A stretch of 62,251 bases of DNA from Meridianimarinicoccus zhengii (GCF_003254465.1 NZ_QDFI01000020.1:1-62251), one strand, 5' to 3'. Shown: positions 16,922-27,513, numbered from the stretch's first letter. Notes: generated by a model from the sequence alone, not told the origin. Numbers and translations are program-made.

Positions 16922-17020
16922 ATACATGTTTTCGTGATCGCTGCCGGGGCTGGTCACGGCTTGGCGGTTCGGCTATGCGTGTTTTCAGCCCGCAACGTTT
17001 TGCCGCATCGGAGCCATGTC

Positions 17021-17401
17021 TTGAAATATCTGATCGTCGAGGATGACCCGAATCTGCGGCTTTTGTGGCGCTCCGTGCTGGCGGACCTGGGTCATGACGT
17101 GCACGAGGCGGCGACGATCGACGATGCCCGAGCCGCGCTGGCGGCGGGCGACGTGGATGTGATGGTACTGGATCTCTATCTCGGGCGGGACAACGGGCTG
17201 ACGCTGGCATCCGTGGCGCGCGACAGCAATCCGCGATGCCATGTCATCATCGTGACCGGTGCCGCGGATGTGCGTGCGTCCGACCTGCATGCGCAGATCC
17301 CGGCGATCGCATCGGTGCACCGCAAGCCCGTGGATATCGAGGATCTGATCGCCACCTGCGCGCGGCTCGATTGCGACGGCGACCGGGCCGCCAGTCTCTG
17401 A
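17021..17401 (+). CDS. Stand-alone receiver-domain response regulator
   Basis: 126 residues forming a single CheY-like receiver domain with no output domain. Acid pocket EDD (residues 6-8), phospho-acceptor Asp in VMVLDLYLG (about residue 50), Thr of IIVTGAAD and Lys of HRKPVD are all in place, so it should be phosphorylated by a histidine kinase; none is encoded nearby. The proposed start is TTG at 17021 because the domain begins exactly there (KYLIVEDDPN). The only ATG close by, at 17016, is out of frame. It may signal through protein contacts or pass phosphate along a relay. Confidence 0.75.
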   Translation: MKYLIVEDDPNLRLLWRSVLADLGHDVHEAATIDDARAALAAGDVDVMVLDLYLGRDNGLTLASVARDSNPRCHVIIVTGAADVRASDLHAQIPAIASVHRKPVDIEDLIATCARLDCDGDRAASL

Positions 17402-17489
17402 CACGATCTTGCATGCGGCATGGCGCGCGCTGGCCCCAGGGGCAAGCGCGCCACGCCCTGCCTTTTCGTGGCATTTTCGCGTTGGGCAG

Positions 17490-17532
17490 AAAAAAAGGCG
17501 GTGACACCAGGGAGGAGGAGGGTGCCACCGCC
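17490..17532 (-). terminator. Intrinsic terminator of the cuckoo-type sRNA
   Basis: Minus-strand stem of 12 bp (17532-17521 with 17508-17497, one mismatch) with the CTCCTCCTCCCT loop, followed by seven T (17496-17490). It doubles as the second functional hairpin of the sRNA. Confidence 0.75.
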
Positions 17533-17618
17533 AAACACAGAAGACCCAGGGAGGAGGAGGGGCCTTCTGATCTCGGGCTTCCGAAACCACCCTTCGGTGT
17601 AATTTCCATCAGCCGTTG
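17490..17618 (-). ncRNA. CcsR/'cuckoo'-type small RNA with two CCUCCUCCC loops
   Basis: On the minus strand two consecutive stem-loops carry the same 12-base loop CTCCTCCTCCCT. The 5' one has 9-bp arms at 17560-17568 and 17539-17547; the 3' one has 12-bp arms at 17521-17532 and 17497-17508. Each stem is perfect apart from one G-U or A-C pair. The 3' hairpin is followed by seven T, an intrinsic terminator, which fixes the strand. Twin hairpins exposing CCUCCUCCC (an anti-Shine-Dalgarno motif) define the stress-induced CcsR RNAs of Rhodobacter and the wider cuckoo family. The 5' end (about 17618) is inferred from the promoter. No DUF1127 gene, the usual neighbour of CcsR copies, was seen upstream. 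Confidence 0.75.
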
Positions 17619-17624
17619 AAATAA

Positions 17625-17651
17625 AGATAGCACGATGCTGCAGATGCACAA
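17625..17651 (-). promoter_or_regulatory. Possible promoter of the cuckoo-type sRNA
   Basis: Minus strand: TTGTGC (17651-17646), a 15-base spacer and CTATCT (17630-17625). The C at the first -10 position would suit a heat-shock type (RpoH) promoter, the class that drives CcsR RNAs in Rhodobacter. Only the position and sequence are seen; the sigma factor is inferred. Confidence 0.35.
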
Positions 17652-18265
17652 TCGGCTTATCGCGCAATGCTGCCATGCAGAAATTGCATATGTTGCGGAT
17701 GCGTTCCCCGCACGGCGCCGGGGTCTTCACCGATCCGCCCTGTCCCGCGGCATGGAACCGCGTGGTTCCGTCGGTCTCCGCCTCTCACGGCGGTGTGATT
17801 CGCCCGCTTCGGCGTCCCGCTGGCCGTGAATATCCATGAATGTCCTGATCCTGCGTGCCGTGACCGCTGACCGCCGTGACGGCGCCTTGCGGCTATGTCG
17901 CGTATGGAGGCGCGTCGCTAACAATATCTTGTGTTGGGTTGGTCGCCATCACAGCGGGTGGTGCCAAGTTCCGTCAAAATCCATAAATTCCCCTTGATTG
18001 GCATGAAGCACCATGGCATCAAGATGTCACGAAGGAACGATCTGGGCCCGCAAGGGCTTCAAAAGAAAAATAGGCAGGTTTCTACAGGCAGATCGCATCC
18101 TCCGGACGACGACAGAACGAGCCCCGCGCGCCCGAGCAGTCCCCAAGACATGCGCAGCGGAGGCCACCCCGAAGAGGGACAAGGCAAACGGCGGGATAAG
18201 CGGTGGCAGCGGCTTTTCCCGCCGTTTCCACGTTTCACGTCTTGGGGCGCGCAGGGACCGGGGCA
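17652..18265. other. Spacer before the dcw cluster, no gene seen
   Basis: About 610 bases without a credible gene. It contains a small hairpin GGAACC-GCGT-GGTTCC at 17755-17770 and an imperfect inverted repeat with CTTGAT (17993-17998) and ATCAAG (18018-18023). Promoter(s) for mraZ must lie here, since mraZ opens the cluster, but no strong consensus was found. RNase P RNA, which often lies near mraZ in alphaproteobacteria, was looked for and its conserved core was not seen. Confidence 0.5.
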
Positions 18266-18778
18266 GTGAAGCGGGCATTTCGGGGCGAAATCACCCAGAA
18301 GGTGGACGGCAAGGGGCGCGTGTCGATCCCGGCCAAGTTCTGCCGGGTGCTGGAGACCTGCGATCCCGACTGGTCCGAGGGCAAGCCCGCGCAACTGTTC
18401 CTTGTCTATGGCGACAAGCGGCGCAGCTTCGCCGAGGGCTATACCGCCGAAAGCATGGCCGAGATCGCGGACATGATCGCCAACGTCCCGCGCGGCACGC
18501 CGCGGCGCAAGGCGCTGGAGCGTGCGTTTTTCACGGATACAGAGGATCTGGCTGTCGATGCGTCGGGCCGGATCGTGTTGCCGCGCGCGGTGCGCGACAA
18601 GCTGGGCCTGACCGGCGATGGCGAGGCCGTCTTTTGCGGGACGGGCGACCGGTTCCAGCTCTGGAACGCGTCGGCCTATGGGGCGGCGGATCGCAGCGCC
18701 GAGGATGCGGTACTGGACGAACTGGGCGATGCCGATATCACCGAATTGCTGAACGGCGACTGGGGCGGGGGCGCATGA
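18266..18778 (+). CDS. mraZ: Transcriptional regulator MraZ
   Basis: 170 residues with two SpoVT/AbrB-like swapped-hairpin domains, marked by [14 protein letters not shown] (about residues 12-25) and [18 protein letters not shown] in the second half. MraZ forms a ring that binds repeats at its own promoter and represses the dcw cluster. The start is GTG at 18266, with AGGGA eight bases upstream and conserved [13 protein letters not shown] right after. It is the first gene of the cluster and overlaps rsmH by an ATGA. MraZ boxes (TGGG repeats) could not be placed with confidence. Confidence 0.93.
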   Translation: MKRAFRGEITQKVDGKGRVSIPAKFCRVLETCDPDWSEGKPAQLFLVYGDKRRSFAEGYTAESMAEIADMIANVPRGTPRRKALERAFFTDTEDLAVDASGRIVLPRAVRDKLGLTGDGEAVFCGTGDRFQLWNASAYGAADRSAEDAVLDELGDADITELLNGDWGGGA

Positions 18779-19755
18779 CGGGCGCCGCGCCGCACATGCC
18801 GGTTCTGCTGGCCCCGATCCTGCGGCTGGCCGCCCCGGTGCAGGGCGTGTGGATCGACGGGACCTTCGGCGCGGGCGGCTATGCTGTGGGTCTGCTGGGG
18901 GCCGGGGCCGCGCGGGTGATCGGCATCGACCGCGACCCCTTGGCGCGCGAACTGGCGGCGCCCCTGCTGGACCGCTACGGCGACCGGCTGGCGCTGGTGA
19001 CGGGTGTGTTTTCCGACCTCGATAGCGTGGCGGACGAACCGGTGGACGGGGTCGTTCTGGATCTCGGCGTGTCGTCGATGCAGCTTGACCGCGCGGAGCG
19101 GGGCTTTTCCTTCCTGCGTGACGGGCCGCTCGACATGCGCATGTCGCAGGACGGGCCGTCGGCGGCGGATATCGTGAACACAGCCCCCGAGGCGCTGCTG
19201 GCCGATATCCTGTATCAATACGGCGAGGAACGCGCGTCGCGCCGCATCGCCCGGCGCATCGTGTCCGCGCGCAGCGAGGCGCCGATCACAACAACGGCGG
19301 CGCTGGCGGGGCTGGTCGAGTCGTGCCTGCCGCGCCCCAAGCCGGGCCAGAGCCACCCGGCGACCCGCAGTTTCCAGGCGCTGCGCATCGCGGTGAACGA
19401 CGAATTCGGCGAACTGGCCGCGGGGCTGGAAGCGGCGGAGCGCGCGCTGGCCCCCGGCGGGGTGCTGGCCGTGGTCAGCTTTCATTCGTCGGAAGACCGG
19501 GTGGTGAAACGGTTCCTCGCGCTGCGGTCGGGCCGGGCGGGGCGGGGCAGCCGCCACGCGCCTGCGACGGACGAAACCGCACCGCGCTTCGTGCCGGTCC
19601 GGACCGGGGCCGTTGCGCCCGACGCCGACGAGCTGGCCGCGAACCCGCGCGCACGGTCGGCCAAGCTGCGGATCGCGCGGCGGACGGCGGCACCGGCGGG
19701 TGCGGTGGACCGCGCGGCACTGGGGCTGCCGCCGCTGGTTCTGGAGGGAACGTGA
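18775..19755 (+). CDS. rsmH: 16S rRNA (cytosine1402-N4)-methyltransferase
   Basis: 326 residues. RsmH (MraW) methylates N4 of C1402 in 16S rRNA. Seen: [10 protein letters not shown] at the start, the SAM-binding region [14 protein letters not shown] and [33 protein letters not shown], and [12 protein letters not shown] followed by [15 protein letters not shown], all family hallmarks. Normal length. Coupled to mraZ by a 4-base overlap and followed one base later by ftsL. Confidence 0.95.
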   Translation: MTGAAPHMPVLLAPILRLAAPVQGVWIDGTFGAGGYAVGLLGAGAARVIGIDRDPLARELAAPLLDRYGDRLALVTGVFSDLDSVADEPVDGVVLDLGVSSMQLDRAERGFSFLRDGPLDMRMSQDGPSAADIVNTAPEALLADILYQYGEERASRRIARRIVSARSEAPITTTAALAGLVESCLPRPKPGQSHPATRSFQALRIAVNDEFGELAAGLEAAERALAPGGVLAVVSFHSSEDRVVKRFLALRSGRAGRGSRHAPATDETAPRFVPVRTGAVAPDADELAANPRARSAKLRIARRTAAPAGAVDRAALGLPPLVLEGT

Positions 19756-19756
19756 C

Positions 19757-20116
19757 ATGCGCGTGCTGATCGGGATGTTTCTGGGGGCGATGGTGCTGGG
19801 GCTCGCGTTCTGGGCCTATCGCGAGAACTACACCACGCGGGCGGCGCAGGCGGAATTGCGCGCGATGCAGCGCGAGATCGGCGCTTTGCAGGAAGAGTTG
19901 CGGATGCTGCGGGCGGAATGGGCGTTTCTCAACCGGCCCGAACGGCTGCGCGCGCTGGTGGCGCTGAATTTCGACCGGCTGGGGCTGCTGCCCATGACGC
20001 CCGATCATTTCGGCGCGATCGACCAGGTGGCGTATCCTGCGCCGGAGCCGATCCTGTCGGCGCTGGAGGCCGCCCGCGACCGCGATGCCGCCGACGAGGG
20101 GGAGGCCCGCCCGTGA
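19757..20116 (+). CDS. ftsL: Cell division protein FtsL
   Basis: 119 residues: one N-terminal membrane helix (about 2-18, VLIGMFLGAMVLGLAFW) and a periplasmic coiled coil (about 25-60, heptad-like AQAELRAMQREIGALQEELRMLRAEW), then the FLNRPERLRALV motif of FtsL/FtsL-like proteins. It forms the FtsQLB complex that activates FtsWI at the septum. Sequence conservation is low, but the position between rsmH and ftsI and the layout are typical. The stop overlaps the GTG of ftsI. Confidence 0.88.
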   Translation: MRVLIGMFLGAMVLGLAFWAYRENYTTRAAQAELRAMQREIGALQEELRMLRAEWAFLNRPERLRALVALNFDRLGLLPMTPDHFGAIDQVAYPAPEPILSALEAARDRDAADEGEARP

Positions 20117-21936
20117 CCGGCCCCGGATCCGACCTGCACGACGCCCCCGCGCCGCGCCGCCCGCTGCGCCCGCTGGCGCGCATCCTGCGGGCCCGCGACC
20201 GGGGCGAGAACCCCGACCTGATCGAACGCGCCAACCGCGCCGAGCGGCATGACCATATCCGCGACCGTGCCCGCCGCCGGGCCGAGGGGCGGCTGCTGGT
20301 GCTGGGCCTGTTCTTCGTGGCGGCCTTCGGCACGGTTGCGGTGCGCATGGGCACGCTGGCCAGCTCGGACCCGGCCGAACCCGTGCTGTCCGCGGGCGGG
20401 GCATCGATCACCAGCGCGCGCGCCGATATCGTGGATCGCAACGGGCGGCTTCTGGCGACGAATGTCGTGACGAGCGCGCTTTATGCCCATCCGCACGAGA
20501 TGGTGGACATTCCCCACGCGGTCCGCGAACTGGCGCGCGTCTTTCCGGGCCGGAGCGAGGCCGACCTGACCGCGCTGCTGACCAGCGGGCGGAAATTCGT
20601 CTGGATCGAACGAACCCTGTCGCCCGAACAGGTGCAGGCGGTGCACGATATCGGCGATCCGGGCCTGCTGTTCGCCGCGCGCGAGATGCGGGTCTATCCC
20701 AACGGTCCCCTGGCCGCGCATATCCTGGGCGGCGTGCGCTACGGGCGCGAAGGCGTGCAGGCGGCCGAAATCCTCGGGGTCGCGGGGATCGAAAAGGCCT
20801 TCGATGACCGGCTGAGCGACCCGGCCATGCTGGCCGACCCACTGCGCCTGTCCATCGACCTGACCGTGCAGACCACCATGCGCGAGGTGCTCGAAGGCGG
20901 CATGAAGCTGTTTGCCGCCAAGGGCGCGAGCGGCGTGATGATGGATGCCCACACGGGTGAGATCGTCGCGATGGTGTCGCTGCCGGATTTCGATCCGAAC
21001 CACCGCCCCGCTCCGCTGACCAGCGGCGATCAGGCCGACAGCCCGCTGTTCAACCGCGCGGTGCAGGGGGTCTATGAACTCGGGTCCGTGTTCAAGATCT
21101 TCCCCGTGGCGCAGGCGCTGGACGAAGGGCTCATCACCCCCGACACGATTATCGACACGCAAAGTCCGATGCGCGTGGGCCGCCACCGGATCAGCGACTA
21201 CCGCAACTACGGGCCGGAACTGACCGCGACGCGGGTCATCGTGAAGTCGTCGAACGTGGGCACCGCACGGCTGGCCCGCGAACTGGGCAGCGAGAAGCAG
21301 CGCGAATTTCTCGGGCGGCTCGGGTTTCTCGAACCGACCTCGGTCGAACTGGTGGAGGCGCCGGGCGCCAAACCGCTGCTGCCGCGCAACTGGGGCGAGA
21401 TCGAATCGATGACGATCTCCTATGGCCATGGGCTGTCGTCATCCCCGCTGCATCTGGCGGCCGGGTACGCGTCGCTGCTGAACGGTGGCACGAAGGTCGC
21501 GCCGACCCTGCAACGCCGGGACGGGCGCAGCCTCGGGCCGCGCGTGGTGTCGGAGCGGACCTCGGCGCAGGCGCGCGCGATGCTGCGCAGCGTCGTGACC
21601 GAGGGCACGGCCAGCTTCGGCGATGTGGCGGGCTATGAGGTGGGCGGCAAGACCGGCACTGCCGACAAGCCTGCCCCCAACGGGCGCTATTACGATGACC
21701 GGGTGCTGGCGACCTTCGCGGGCGTTTTCCCCGCGAGCGACCCCGAATACGTCTTCGTCGTGACCTTCGACGAGGGGCACGAGATCGTGAATGGCGAGCC
21801 GCGCCGCACCGCGGGCTGGACCACCGTTCCCGTGACCGCCGAACTGATCCGCCGCACGGCGCCGCTCCTCGGGGTGCGCCCGGCGATTGAACCCGTCGTG
21901 CAATCCGGGCTACGGGAAGCGCGCAACGGCAGATGA
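20113..21936 (+). CDS. ftsI: Septal peptidoglycan transpeptidase FtsI (PBP3)
   Basis: 607 residues, monofunctional class B penicillin-binding protein. A cytoplasmic basic tail is followed by a membrane helix (about 60-78), a pedestal domain and the transpeptidase domain with active-site S325-V-F-K328, S379-S-N381 and K513-T-G. It cross-links septal peptidoglycan with FtsW as partner. The GTG at 20113 overlaps the ftsL stop (GTGA), a common arrangement here. Normal length for the family. Confidence 0.95.
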   Translation: MTGPGSDLHDAPAPRRPLRPLARILRARDRGENPDLIERANRAERHDHIRDRARRRAEGRLLVLGLFFVAAFGTVAVRMGTLASSDPAEPVLSAGGASITSARADIVDRNGRLLATNVVTSALYAHPHEMVDIPHAVRELARVFPGRSEADLTALLTSGRKFVWIERTLSPEQVQAVHDIGDPGLLFAAREMRVYPNGPLAAHILGGVRYGREGVQAAEILGVAGIEKAFDDRLSDPAMLADPLRLSIDLTVQTTMREVLEGGMKLFAAKGASGVMMDAHTGEIVAMVSLPDFDPNHRPAPLTSGDQADSPLFNRAVQGVYELGSVFKIFPVAQALDEGLITPDTIIDTQSPMRVGRHRISDYRNYGPELTATRVIVKSSNVGTARLARELGSEKQREFLGRLGFLEPTSVELVEAPGAKPLLPRNWGEIESMTISYGHGLSSSPLHLAAGYASLLNGGTKVAPTLQRRDGRSLGPRVVSERTSAQARAMLRSVVTEGTASFGDVAGYEVGGKTGTADKPAPNGRYYDDRVLATFAGVFPASDPEYVFVVTFDEGHEIVNGEPRRTAGWTTVPVTAELIRRTAPLLGVRPAIEPVVQSGLREARNGR

Positions 21937-21943
21937 AGGGGAC

Positions 21944-23440
21944 ATGACCATGCGGGCAGATCACGCGATACGCACACTGGCGGCGCTGGGTCTGCATGCG
22001 CAGGGCGGGCAGGAGGCGCGGGTCACCGGACTGTCGGTGGACAGCCGCGCCGTCGCCCCCGGTCACCTCTTCGCGGCCCTGCCCGGCGCGCGGGTCCATG
22101 GCGCGGCCTTCGTTCCGGCGGCGCTCACGGCGGGGGCGGTAGCCGTACTGACCGATCGCGCCGGGCTTGCGCTGGCCGAGGATGCGCTGGCCAGCAGCGG
22201 CGCGGCCGTCGTGCTGGCCGAGGATCCGCGGCAGGCACTGGCCTATGCCGCGGCCCTGTGGTTCGGCGCGCAGCCCGAAACCGCCGTCGCTGTCACCGGC
22301 ACCAACGGCAAGACCTCCGTCGCCAGCTTCGCGCGCCAGATCTGGGCCGTGCTGGGGCGGGAGGCGGCGAATCTCGGCACCACGGGGGTCGAAGGCGCCT
22401 ATGCCGCGCCCCTGGGCCACACGACACCCGACCCGATCACGCTGCACCGCCACCTGGCCGCCATGGCAGGCGCGGGCGTCACCCATCTGGCGATGGAGGC
22501 ATCGTCCCACGGGCTGGACCAGCGCAGGCTCGACGGCGTGCGGCTGGCGGCGGCGGGGTTCACGAACCTCACGCAGGATCACCTCGATTATCACGGCGAC
22601 ATGGAAAGCTATTTCGCCGCCAAGGCGGGGCTGTTCGACCGGGTGCTGGCGCAGGACGGGATCGTGGTCGCCAATGTCGACGATCCCTACGGCGCACGGC
22701 TGGCCGATGCCGCGACGCGGCGCGGGCAGGAGGTCATCGGCGTCGGCCGCGATCCGGGCGCGCGGCTGCGCATCGATGGCGCACGCTTCGACGCAACGGG
22801 GCAGGATCTGCGATTCGGCTGGCAGGGGCAGGCGTACCAGACCCGCATGGGGCTGATCGGCGGGTTCCAGGCCGCGAACGTGCTGGTGGCCGCGGGGCTG
22901 GTCATCGCGGGCGGCGAGGACCCGGAGGAGGTCTTCGCCACCCTGCCGCGCCTGACCACCGTGCGCGGGCGGATGCAGCTTGTCGCCACCCGCGCCAACG
23001 GGGCGGCGGTTTTCGTCGATTACGCCCACACGCCCGATGCCATCGCCACGGCCCTGACCGCCCTGCGCCCGCACGTGATGGGCCGCATCGTGATCGTCTT
23101 CGGGGCGGGCGGCGACCGGGACCGCGGCAAGCGCGTGCTGATGGGGCAGGCGGCGGCGGATCATGCCGACACGGTGATCCTGACCGACGACAACCCGCGG
23201 CGCGAAGACCCCGCCGACATCCGCGCCATGGTCCGCGATGGCTGTCCCGGCGCGTGGGAGGTCGGCGACCGGGCCGAGGCGATCCTGCGCGGCGTCGATG
23301 CCGTGGGGCCGGGCGATGCGCTGCTGATCGCGGGAAAGGGGCACGAGACGGGGCAGGTGATCGGTGACGACGTGTTTCCGTTCGACGATGCCGAACATGC
23401 CTCCGTCGCGGTGGCGGCGCTGGATGGGCGGCCCGCATGA
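21944..23440 (+). CDS. murE: UDP-MurNAc-L-Ala-D-Glu:meso-diaminopimelate ligase
   Basis: 498 residues. MurE adds the third residue of the stem peptide with ATP. The P-loop GTNGKTSVASF is near residues 118-128; the GTTGVEGAY and MEASSHGLDQ segments follow. The DNPR motif (near residue 416, TDDNPRREDP) marks specificity for meso-diaminopimelate, as expected in a Gram-negative. The ATG at 21944 follows GAAGGGG at good spacing. Its stop overlaps the murF start (ATGA). Confidence 0.95.
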   Translation: MTMRADHAIRTLAALGLHAQGGQEARVTGLSVDSRAVAPGHLFAALPGARVHGAAFVPAALTAGAVAVLTDRAGLALAEDALASSGAAVVLAEDPRQALAYAAALWFGAQPETAVAVTGTNGKTSVASFARQIWAVLGREAANLGTTGVEGAYAAPLGHTTPDPITLHRHLAAMAGAGVTHLAMEASSHGLDQRRLDGVRLAAAGFTNLTQDHLDYHGDMESYFAAKAGLFDRVLAQDGIVVANVDDPYGARLADAATRRGQEVIGVGRDPGARLRIDGARFDATGQDLRFGWQGQAYQTRMGLIGGFQAANVLVAAGLVIAGGEDPEEVFATLPRLTTVRGRMQLVATRANGAAVFVDYAHTPDAIATALTALRPHVMGRIVIVFGAGGDRDRGKRVLMGQAAADHADTVILTDDNPRREDPADIRAMVRDGCPGAWEVGDRAEAILRGVDAVGPGDALLIAGKGHETGQVIGDDVFPFDDAEHASVAVAALDGRPA

Positions 23441-24879
23441 CCGCGCTCTGGACAGCCGCCGACGCGGCGGCGGCGACCGGCGGACAGGCGCGTGGCGACT
23501 GGGCGGTGACGGGCCTCTCCATCGACAGCCGGAGCATCGCGCCGGGGGAGATGTTCGTCGCCCTGAAGGACGCGCGCGACGGGCATGATTTCGTGGCCGA
23601 CGCGCTGGCAAAGGGGGCGGCCTGCGCGATCGTGTCCCGCGTGCCAGACGATGTGCCCGCGGACGCGCCGTTGCTTGTCGTGGACGATGTGCAGGCGGGG
23701 CTGGAGGCGCTCGCCCGTGCCGCCCGCGCCCGGACCCGTGCCCGCGTCATCGGCGTGACCGGATCGGTCGGCAAGACCTCCACCAAGGAGATGCTGCGCT
23801 GCGCGCTGGCGCCCTTCGGGCGGGTCCATGCGGCCGAACGCAGCTTCAACAATCACTGGGGCGTGCCGCTGACGCTGGCGCGCTGCCCGGCGGATGCCGA
23901 TTTCGCCGCGGTCGAGATCGGCATGAACCATCCCGGCGAGATCGCGCCGCTGGCACGCCTCGCGCGCCCCGACGTGGCGCTGGTGACCATCGTGGCCGCG
24001 GCGCATCTGGAGGCGTTCGCCGACGGGCTGGACGGCATCGCACGGGAAAAGGCGTCGATCTTCTCCGGGCTTGGCGCGGACGGCGTCGCGGTGCTGAACG
24101 GCGATCTGCCCACCACGCCGATCCTGATCGACGGCGCGGGGGGCCGCACTGTCCTGCGCTTCGGCGCCGGCACCCATGATCTGGAGGCGCGGCTCTACGA
24201 CCTGACCGTGACCGCCGACGCGACCAGGTTCAACGCGCGTATCGCGGGCGGTGTCGCCCTGCCGGTGCACCTGTCCACGCCGGGGGGCCATTTCGCCATG
24301 AACGCGCTTGGGGCGCTGGTCGTGGCCGAGGCGCTGGGCCTCGACCTTCCGGCCGCCGCTGCGGGGCTGGCCGCGTGGCAGCCGCCGGGCGGGCGCGGCA
24401 CCCGCGAACGGGTCGTGCTCGACGCGGGCACAGGCGCGGGGTTCGACCTGATCGACGATGCCTACAACGCCAATCCGACCTCGATGGGGGCCGCGCTGGC
24501 GGTGCTGGCTGCGGCCCGCCCCAGCCCCAATCTCGGGCCCGGCGGGCGGCGCGTGGCGATCCTCGGCGACATGCTGGAACTGGGCGAGACCGAGGCTGCG
24601 CTGCATGCGGGGCTGGCCGGCCACCCGGCGATGGCGGCGGTGGACACGGTGCATTGCGCCGGGCCCCGCATGGCGCATCTGTGGGCCGCATTGCCGCCCG
24701 CGCGGCGGGGCCTGCGGGCCGACACGGCGGCGGCGTTGGGTGCGGACCCGGAGGCACTGGTGCGCGCGGGCGACGTGGTGCTGGTGAAGGGATCGCTCGG
24801 TGCGCGGCTCGGGCCGCTTGTGACTGCGCTCAGGAACATGGGGGCCGCGGCCCCGGAACAAGACGGGACCCCGGACTGA
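23437..24879 (+). CDS. murF: UDP-MurNAc-tripeptide:D-Ala-D-Ala ligase
   Basis: 480 residues. MurF joins D-Ala-D-Ala to the UDP-MurNAc tripeptide. Seen: [28 protein letters not shown]-loop [14 protein letters not shown], the [11 protein letters not shown] segment, [10 protein letters not shown], and [15 protein letters not shown] followed by ILGDMLELG. Overlaps murE by 4 bases and mraY by 1 base (TGATG). Confidence 0.95.
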   Translation: MTALWTAADAAAATGGQARGDWAVTGLSIDSRSIAPGEMFVALKDARDGHDFVADALAKGAACAIVSRVPDDVPADAPLLVVDDVQAGLEALARAARARTRARVIGVTGSVGKTSTKEMLRCALAPFGRVHAAERSFNNHWGVPLTLARCPADADFAAVEIGMNHPGEIAPLARLARPDVALVTIVAAAHLEAFADGLDGIAREKASIFSGLGADGVAVLNGDLPTTPILIDGAGGRTVLRFGAGTHDLEARLYDLTVTADATRFNARIAGGVALPVHLSTPGGHFAMNALGALVVAEALGLDLPAAAAGLAAWQPPGGRGTRERVVLDAGTGAGFDLIDDAYNANPTSMGAALAVLAAARPSPNLGPGGRRVAILGDMLELGETEAALHAGLAGHPAMAAVDTVHCAGPRMAHLWAALPPARRGLRADTAAALGADPEALVRAGDVVLVKGSLGARLGPLVTALRNMGAAAPEQDGTPD

Positions 24880-25964
24880 TGCTTTACTGGCTTGCCGCAC
24901 TTTCGGACGGGGGGGATGTCTTCAACCTCTTTCGCTACATCACCTTCCGGGCGGGGGGCGCGTTCTTCACGGCGCTGATCTTCGGGTTCCTGTTCGGGCG
25001 TCCGCTGATCGACCTGCTGCGCAGCCGGCAGCGCCACGGCCAGCCGATCCGCGACGATGGGCCCGAAGGGCATCTGCTGACCAAGGCGGGCACGCCCACC
25101 ATGGGGGGGGTGCTGATCCTCGGCGCGCTGGTGGTGTCCACGCTCCTGTGGGCGCGGCTCGACACGCCGTATATCTGGATGGTGCTCGCGGTCACCATGG
25201 GCTTCGGCGCGATCGGCTTCGCCGACGACTATGCCAAGGTGACGAAGAACAATCACAAGGGCGTGTCGGGGCGCACCCGCATGGCGCTGGGGCTGGTGAT
25301 CGCCGCCGCGGCCGGGGGATGGGCGATGTGGTTCCACCCAGCCGATCTGACGGGGCAGCTGGCCTTTCCGCTGTTCAAGACGGCGCTGTTGAACATGGGG
25401 CTGATCTTCGTGCCCTTCGCCATGATCGTGATCGTGGGGGCGGCGAATGCCGTGAACCTCACGGACGGGCTCGACGGGCTCGCGATCATGCCGGTGATGA
25501 TCGCGGCCTCCGCCCTTGGCGTGATCGCCTATGCGGTGGGGCGGGTGGACTTTTCCACCTATCTCGATGTGCATTACGTGCCCGACACGGGCGAATTGCT
25601 GATCTTCGTGGCGGGGCTCGTGGGCGGGGGCTTGGGCTTTCTGTGGTACAACGCGCCGCCTGCCGCAGTCTTCATGGGCGATACCGGCTCGCTGGCGCTG
25701 GGCGGCGCGCTCGGGGCCATCGCGGTCGCCACGAAGCACGAGATCGTGCTGGCCATCGTCGGCGGGCTCTTCGTGGTGGAGGCGCTGTCGGTCATCATCC
25801 AGGTCGCGTATTTCAAGCGCACCGGCAAGCGGGTGTTCCTGATGGCGCCGATCCACCACCATTTCGAGAAGAAGGGCTGGAAGGAAAGCCAGATCGTGAT
25901 CCGGTTCTGGATCGTGTCGCTGATCCTCGCGCTGATCGGGCTCGCCACGCTGAAGATCCGCTGA
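24879..25964 (+). CDS. mraY: Phospho-MurNAc-pentapeptide translocase
   Basis: 361 residues with about ten membrane helices. MraY transfers phospho-MurNAc-pentapeptide to undecaprenyl phosphate, giving lipid I. Catalytic and signature motifs: [14 protein letters not shown] (Asp pair), [13 protein letters not shown] and [11 protein letters not shown] (His triad). The length is typical of Gram-negative MraY. The murF stop shares one base with its ATG. Confidence 0.96.
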   Translation: MLYWLAALSDGGDVFNLFRYITFRAGGAFFTALIFGFLFGRPLIDLLRSRQRHGQPIRDDGPEGHLLTKAGTPTMGGVLILGALVVSTLLWARLDTPYIWMVLAVTMGFGAIGFADDYAKVTKNNHKGVSGRTRMALGLVIAAAAGGWAMWFHPADLTGQLAFPLFKTALLNMGLIFVPFAMIVIVGAANAVNLTDGLDGLAIMPVMIAASALGVIAYAVGRVDFSTYLDVHYVPDTGELLIFVAGLVGGGLGFLWYNAPPAAVFMGDTGSLALGGALGAIAVATKHEIVLAIVGGLFVVEALSVIIQVAYFKRTGKRVFLMAPIHHHFEKKGWKESQIVIRFWIVSLILALIGLATLKIR

Positions 25965-26103
25965 AGGTGATCTTGCGGACCTGCGCTACGCGCAGGATTC
26001 GACATCCCCATGTCCGTGCTTGCGCACGGCCACGGGACCCGCCGCCCGGCTTGACCCTTTGTTCGTTGCGGGCGACAGGTGCGCGTGCATCAAGGAGGCG
26101 CCA

Positions 26104-27513
26104 ATGATCCCCGTTCCCGGTTTCGAAGATCAGGTCGTGGCGGTGCTCGGCCTCGGGCGGTCCGGCCTCACGGCGTTGCGCGCGCTGGCGGCGGGCGGCG
26201 CGCGCGCGGTGGGCTGGGACGACGGTGCCGAGGGCCGCGCGCGGGCGGAGGCCGAGGGGCTGTCGCTGCGGGACCTCACGCGGCCCGGCGCGCTCGACGA
26301 CGTGGCCTGCATCGTGACCTCGCCGGGCATCCCGCATCTCTATCCGCACCCGCACCCGGTGCTGCGCGCGGCCTACGACCTCGGCGTGCCGGTGGACAAC
26401 GACATCGGGCTCTTCTTCCGCGCGGCCGCGCTGTCGGACTGGCTTGACCATGACCAGCCGCCGCGGGTGATCGCGGTCACGGGCAGCAACGGCAAGTCCA
26501 CCACCGCCGCACTCATCCACCACTGCCTGACCGTGTCGGGACGCCCGGCGCAACTGGCGGGGAATATCGGACGCGGGGTTCTCGACATCGACCCGCCCGG
26601 GGACGGGTCCGTGGTGGTGCTGGAACTGTCGTCCTACCAGACCGACCTCGCACGCGCGCTGACCCCGGACGTGGCCGTCTTCACGAACCTCACGCCCGAT
26701 CACCTGGACCGCCACGGCGGCATGGGCGGCTATTTCGCGGCCAAGCGGCGGCTTTTCGCCGAGGGCGGGCCCGACCGCGCGGTCATCGGCGTGGACGAGG
26801 ACGAGGGTCTGTTCCTCGCCGGGCAGATGGCCGAGGCGGTGAGCGACCCGCGCGTGATCCGCGTGTCCGTGACCCGCAAGCTGGCGGGCACGGGTTGGGC
26901 AGTGCATGCCCACAAGGGCTGGCTGGCGGAAACGCGCAAGGGACGGCAGATGGCCAGCATCGACCTGCGCAGCATTCCCGGCCTGCCGGGCGTGCACAAC
27001 CACCAGAACGCCTGCGCGGCCTACGGGGCGCTCCGGGCGCTGAACATGGCGCCCCGCGCGATCGAGGCGGGCTTGCGCAGCTTCGCGGGCCTCGCCCATC
27101 GCAGCCAGACGGTCGCGACGCGGGGCGGGGTCACCTTCGTCAACGACAGCAAGGCCACCAACACCGACAGCGCGGCGCAGGCGCTGCGGGCGTTCAGCCG
27201 TATCCGCTGGATCGCGGGGGGGCTGGGCAAGGACGGCGGCATCGCGGCACTGTCCGGCGATCTGGACAATGTGGTGAAGGCCTATCTCATCGGCCATTCG
27301 GCACGGGATTTCGCGCTGCAACTGGGCGACGTGCCCCACGCCCTGTGCGACACGCTGGAGCGCGCCGTGGCACTGGCCTCCGCCGAGGCCGAACCGGGCG
27401 ACACCGTGCTGCTGGCCCCCGCCGCCGCCAGTTTCGACCAGTTCCCCGATTTCGAGAAGCGGGGGGAGGCGTTCATCGCGGCGGTCGCCGCGCTCGATGC
27501 GGCGCAATCATAG
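26104..27513 (+). CDS. murD: UDP-MurNAc-L-Ala:D-glutamate ligase
   Basis: 469 residues. MurD adds D-Glu to UDP-MurNAc-L-Ala. The N-terminal Rossmann part starts [11 protein letters not shown]; the ATP site is [14 protein letters not shown] (about 125-138); [23 protein letters not shown] and [16 protein letters not shown] follow in the family order. A strong AGGAGG lies six bases before the ATG at 26104. The 139-base gap after mraY has no gene and may hold a secondary promoter. Confidence 0.95.
   Translation: MIPVPGFEDQVVAVLGLGRSGLTALRALAAGGARAVGWDDGAEGRARAEAEGLSLRDLTRPGALDDVACIVTSPGIPHLYPHPHPVLRAAYDLGVPVDNDIGLFFRAAALSDWLDHDQPPRVIAVTGSNGKSTTAALIHHCLTVSGRPAQLAGNIGRGVLDIDPPGDGSVVVLELSSYQTDLARALTPDVAVFTNLTPDHLDRHGGMGGYFAAKRRLFAEGGPDRAVIGVDEDEGLFLAGQMAEAVSDPRVIRVSVTRKLAGTGWAVHAHKGWLAETRKGRQMASIDLRSIPGLPGVHNHQNACAAYGALRALNMAPRAIEAGLRSFAGLAHRSQTVATRGGVTFVNDSKATNTDSAAQALRAFSRIRWIAGGLGKDGGIAALSGDLDNVVKAYLIGHSARDFALQLGDVPHALCDTLERAVALASAEAEPGDTVLLAPAAASFDQFPDFEKRGEAFIAAVAALDAAQS

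Noticed and set aside
17497-17568. Plus-strand AGGGAGGAGGAG motifs as ribosome-binding sites
   Set aside because: They are the loops of two hairpins, and no gene follows at suitable spacing; the T-run shows the functional strand is minus.
17652-18265. RNase P RNA (rnpB) upstream of mraZ
   Set aside because: Expected at this place in some alphaproteobacteria, but the conserved GAGGAAAGTCC-type core is not present.
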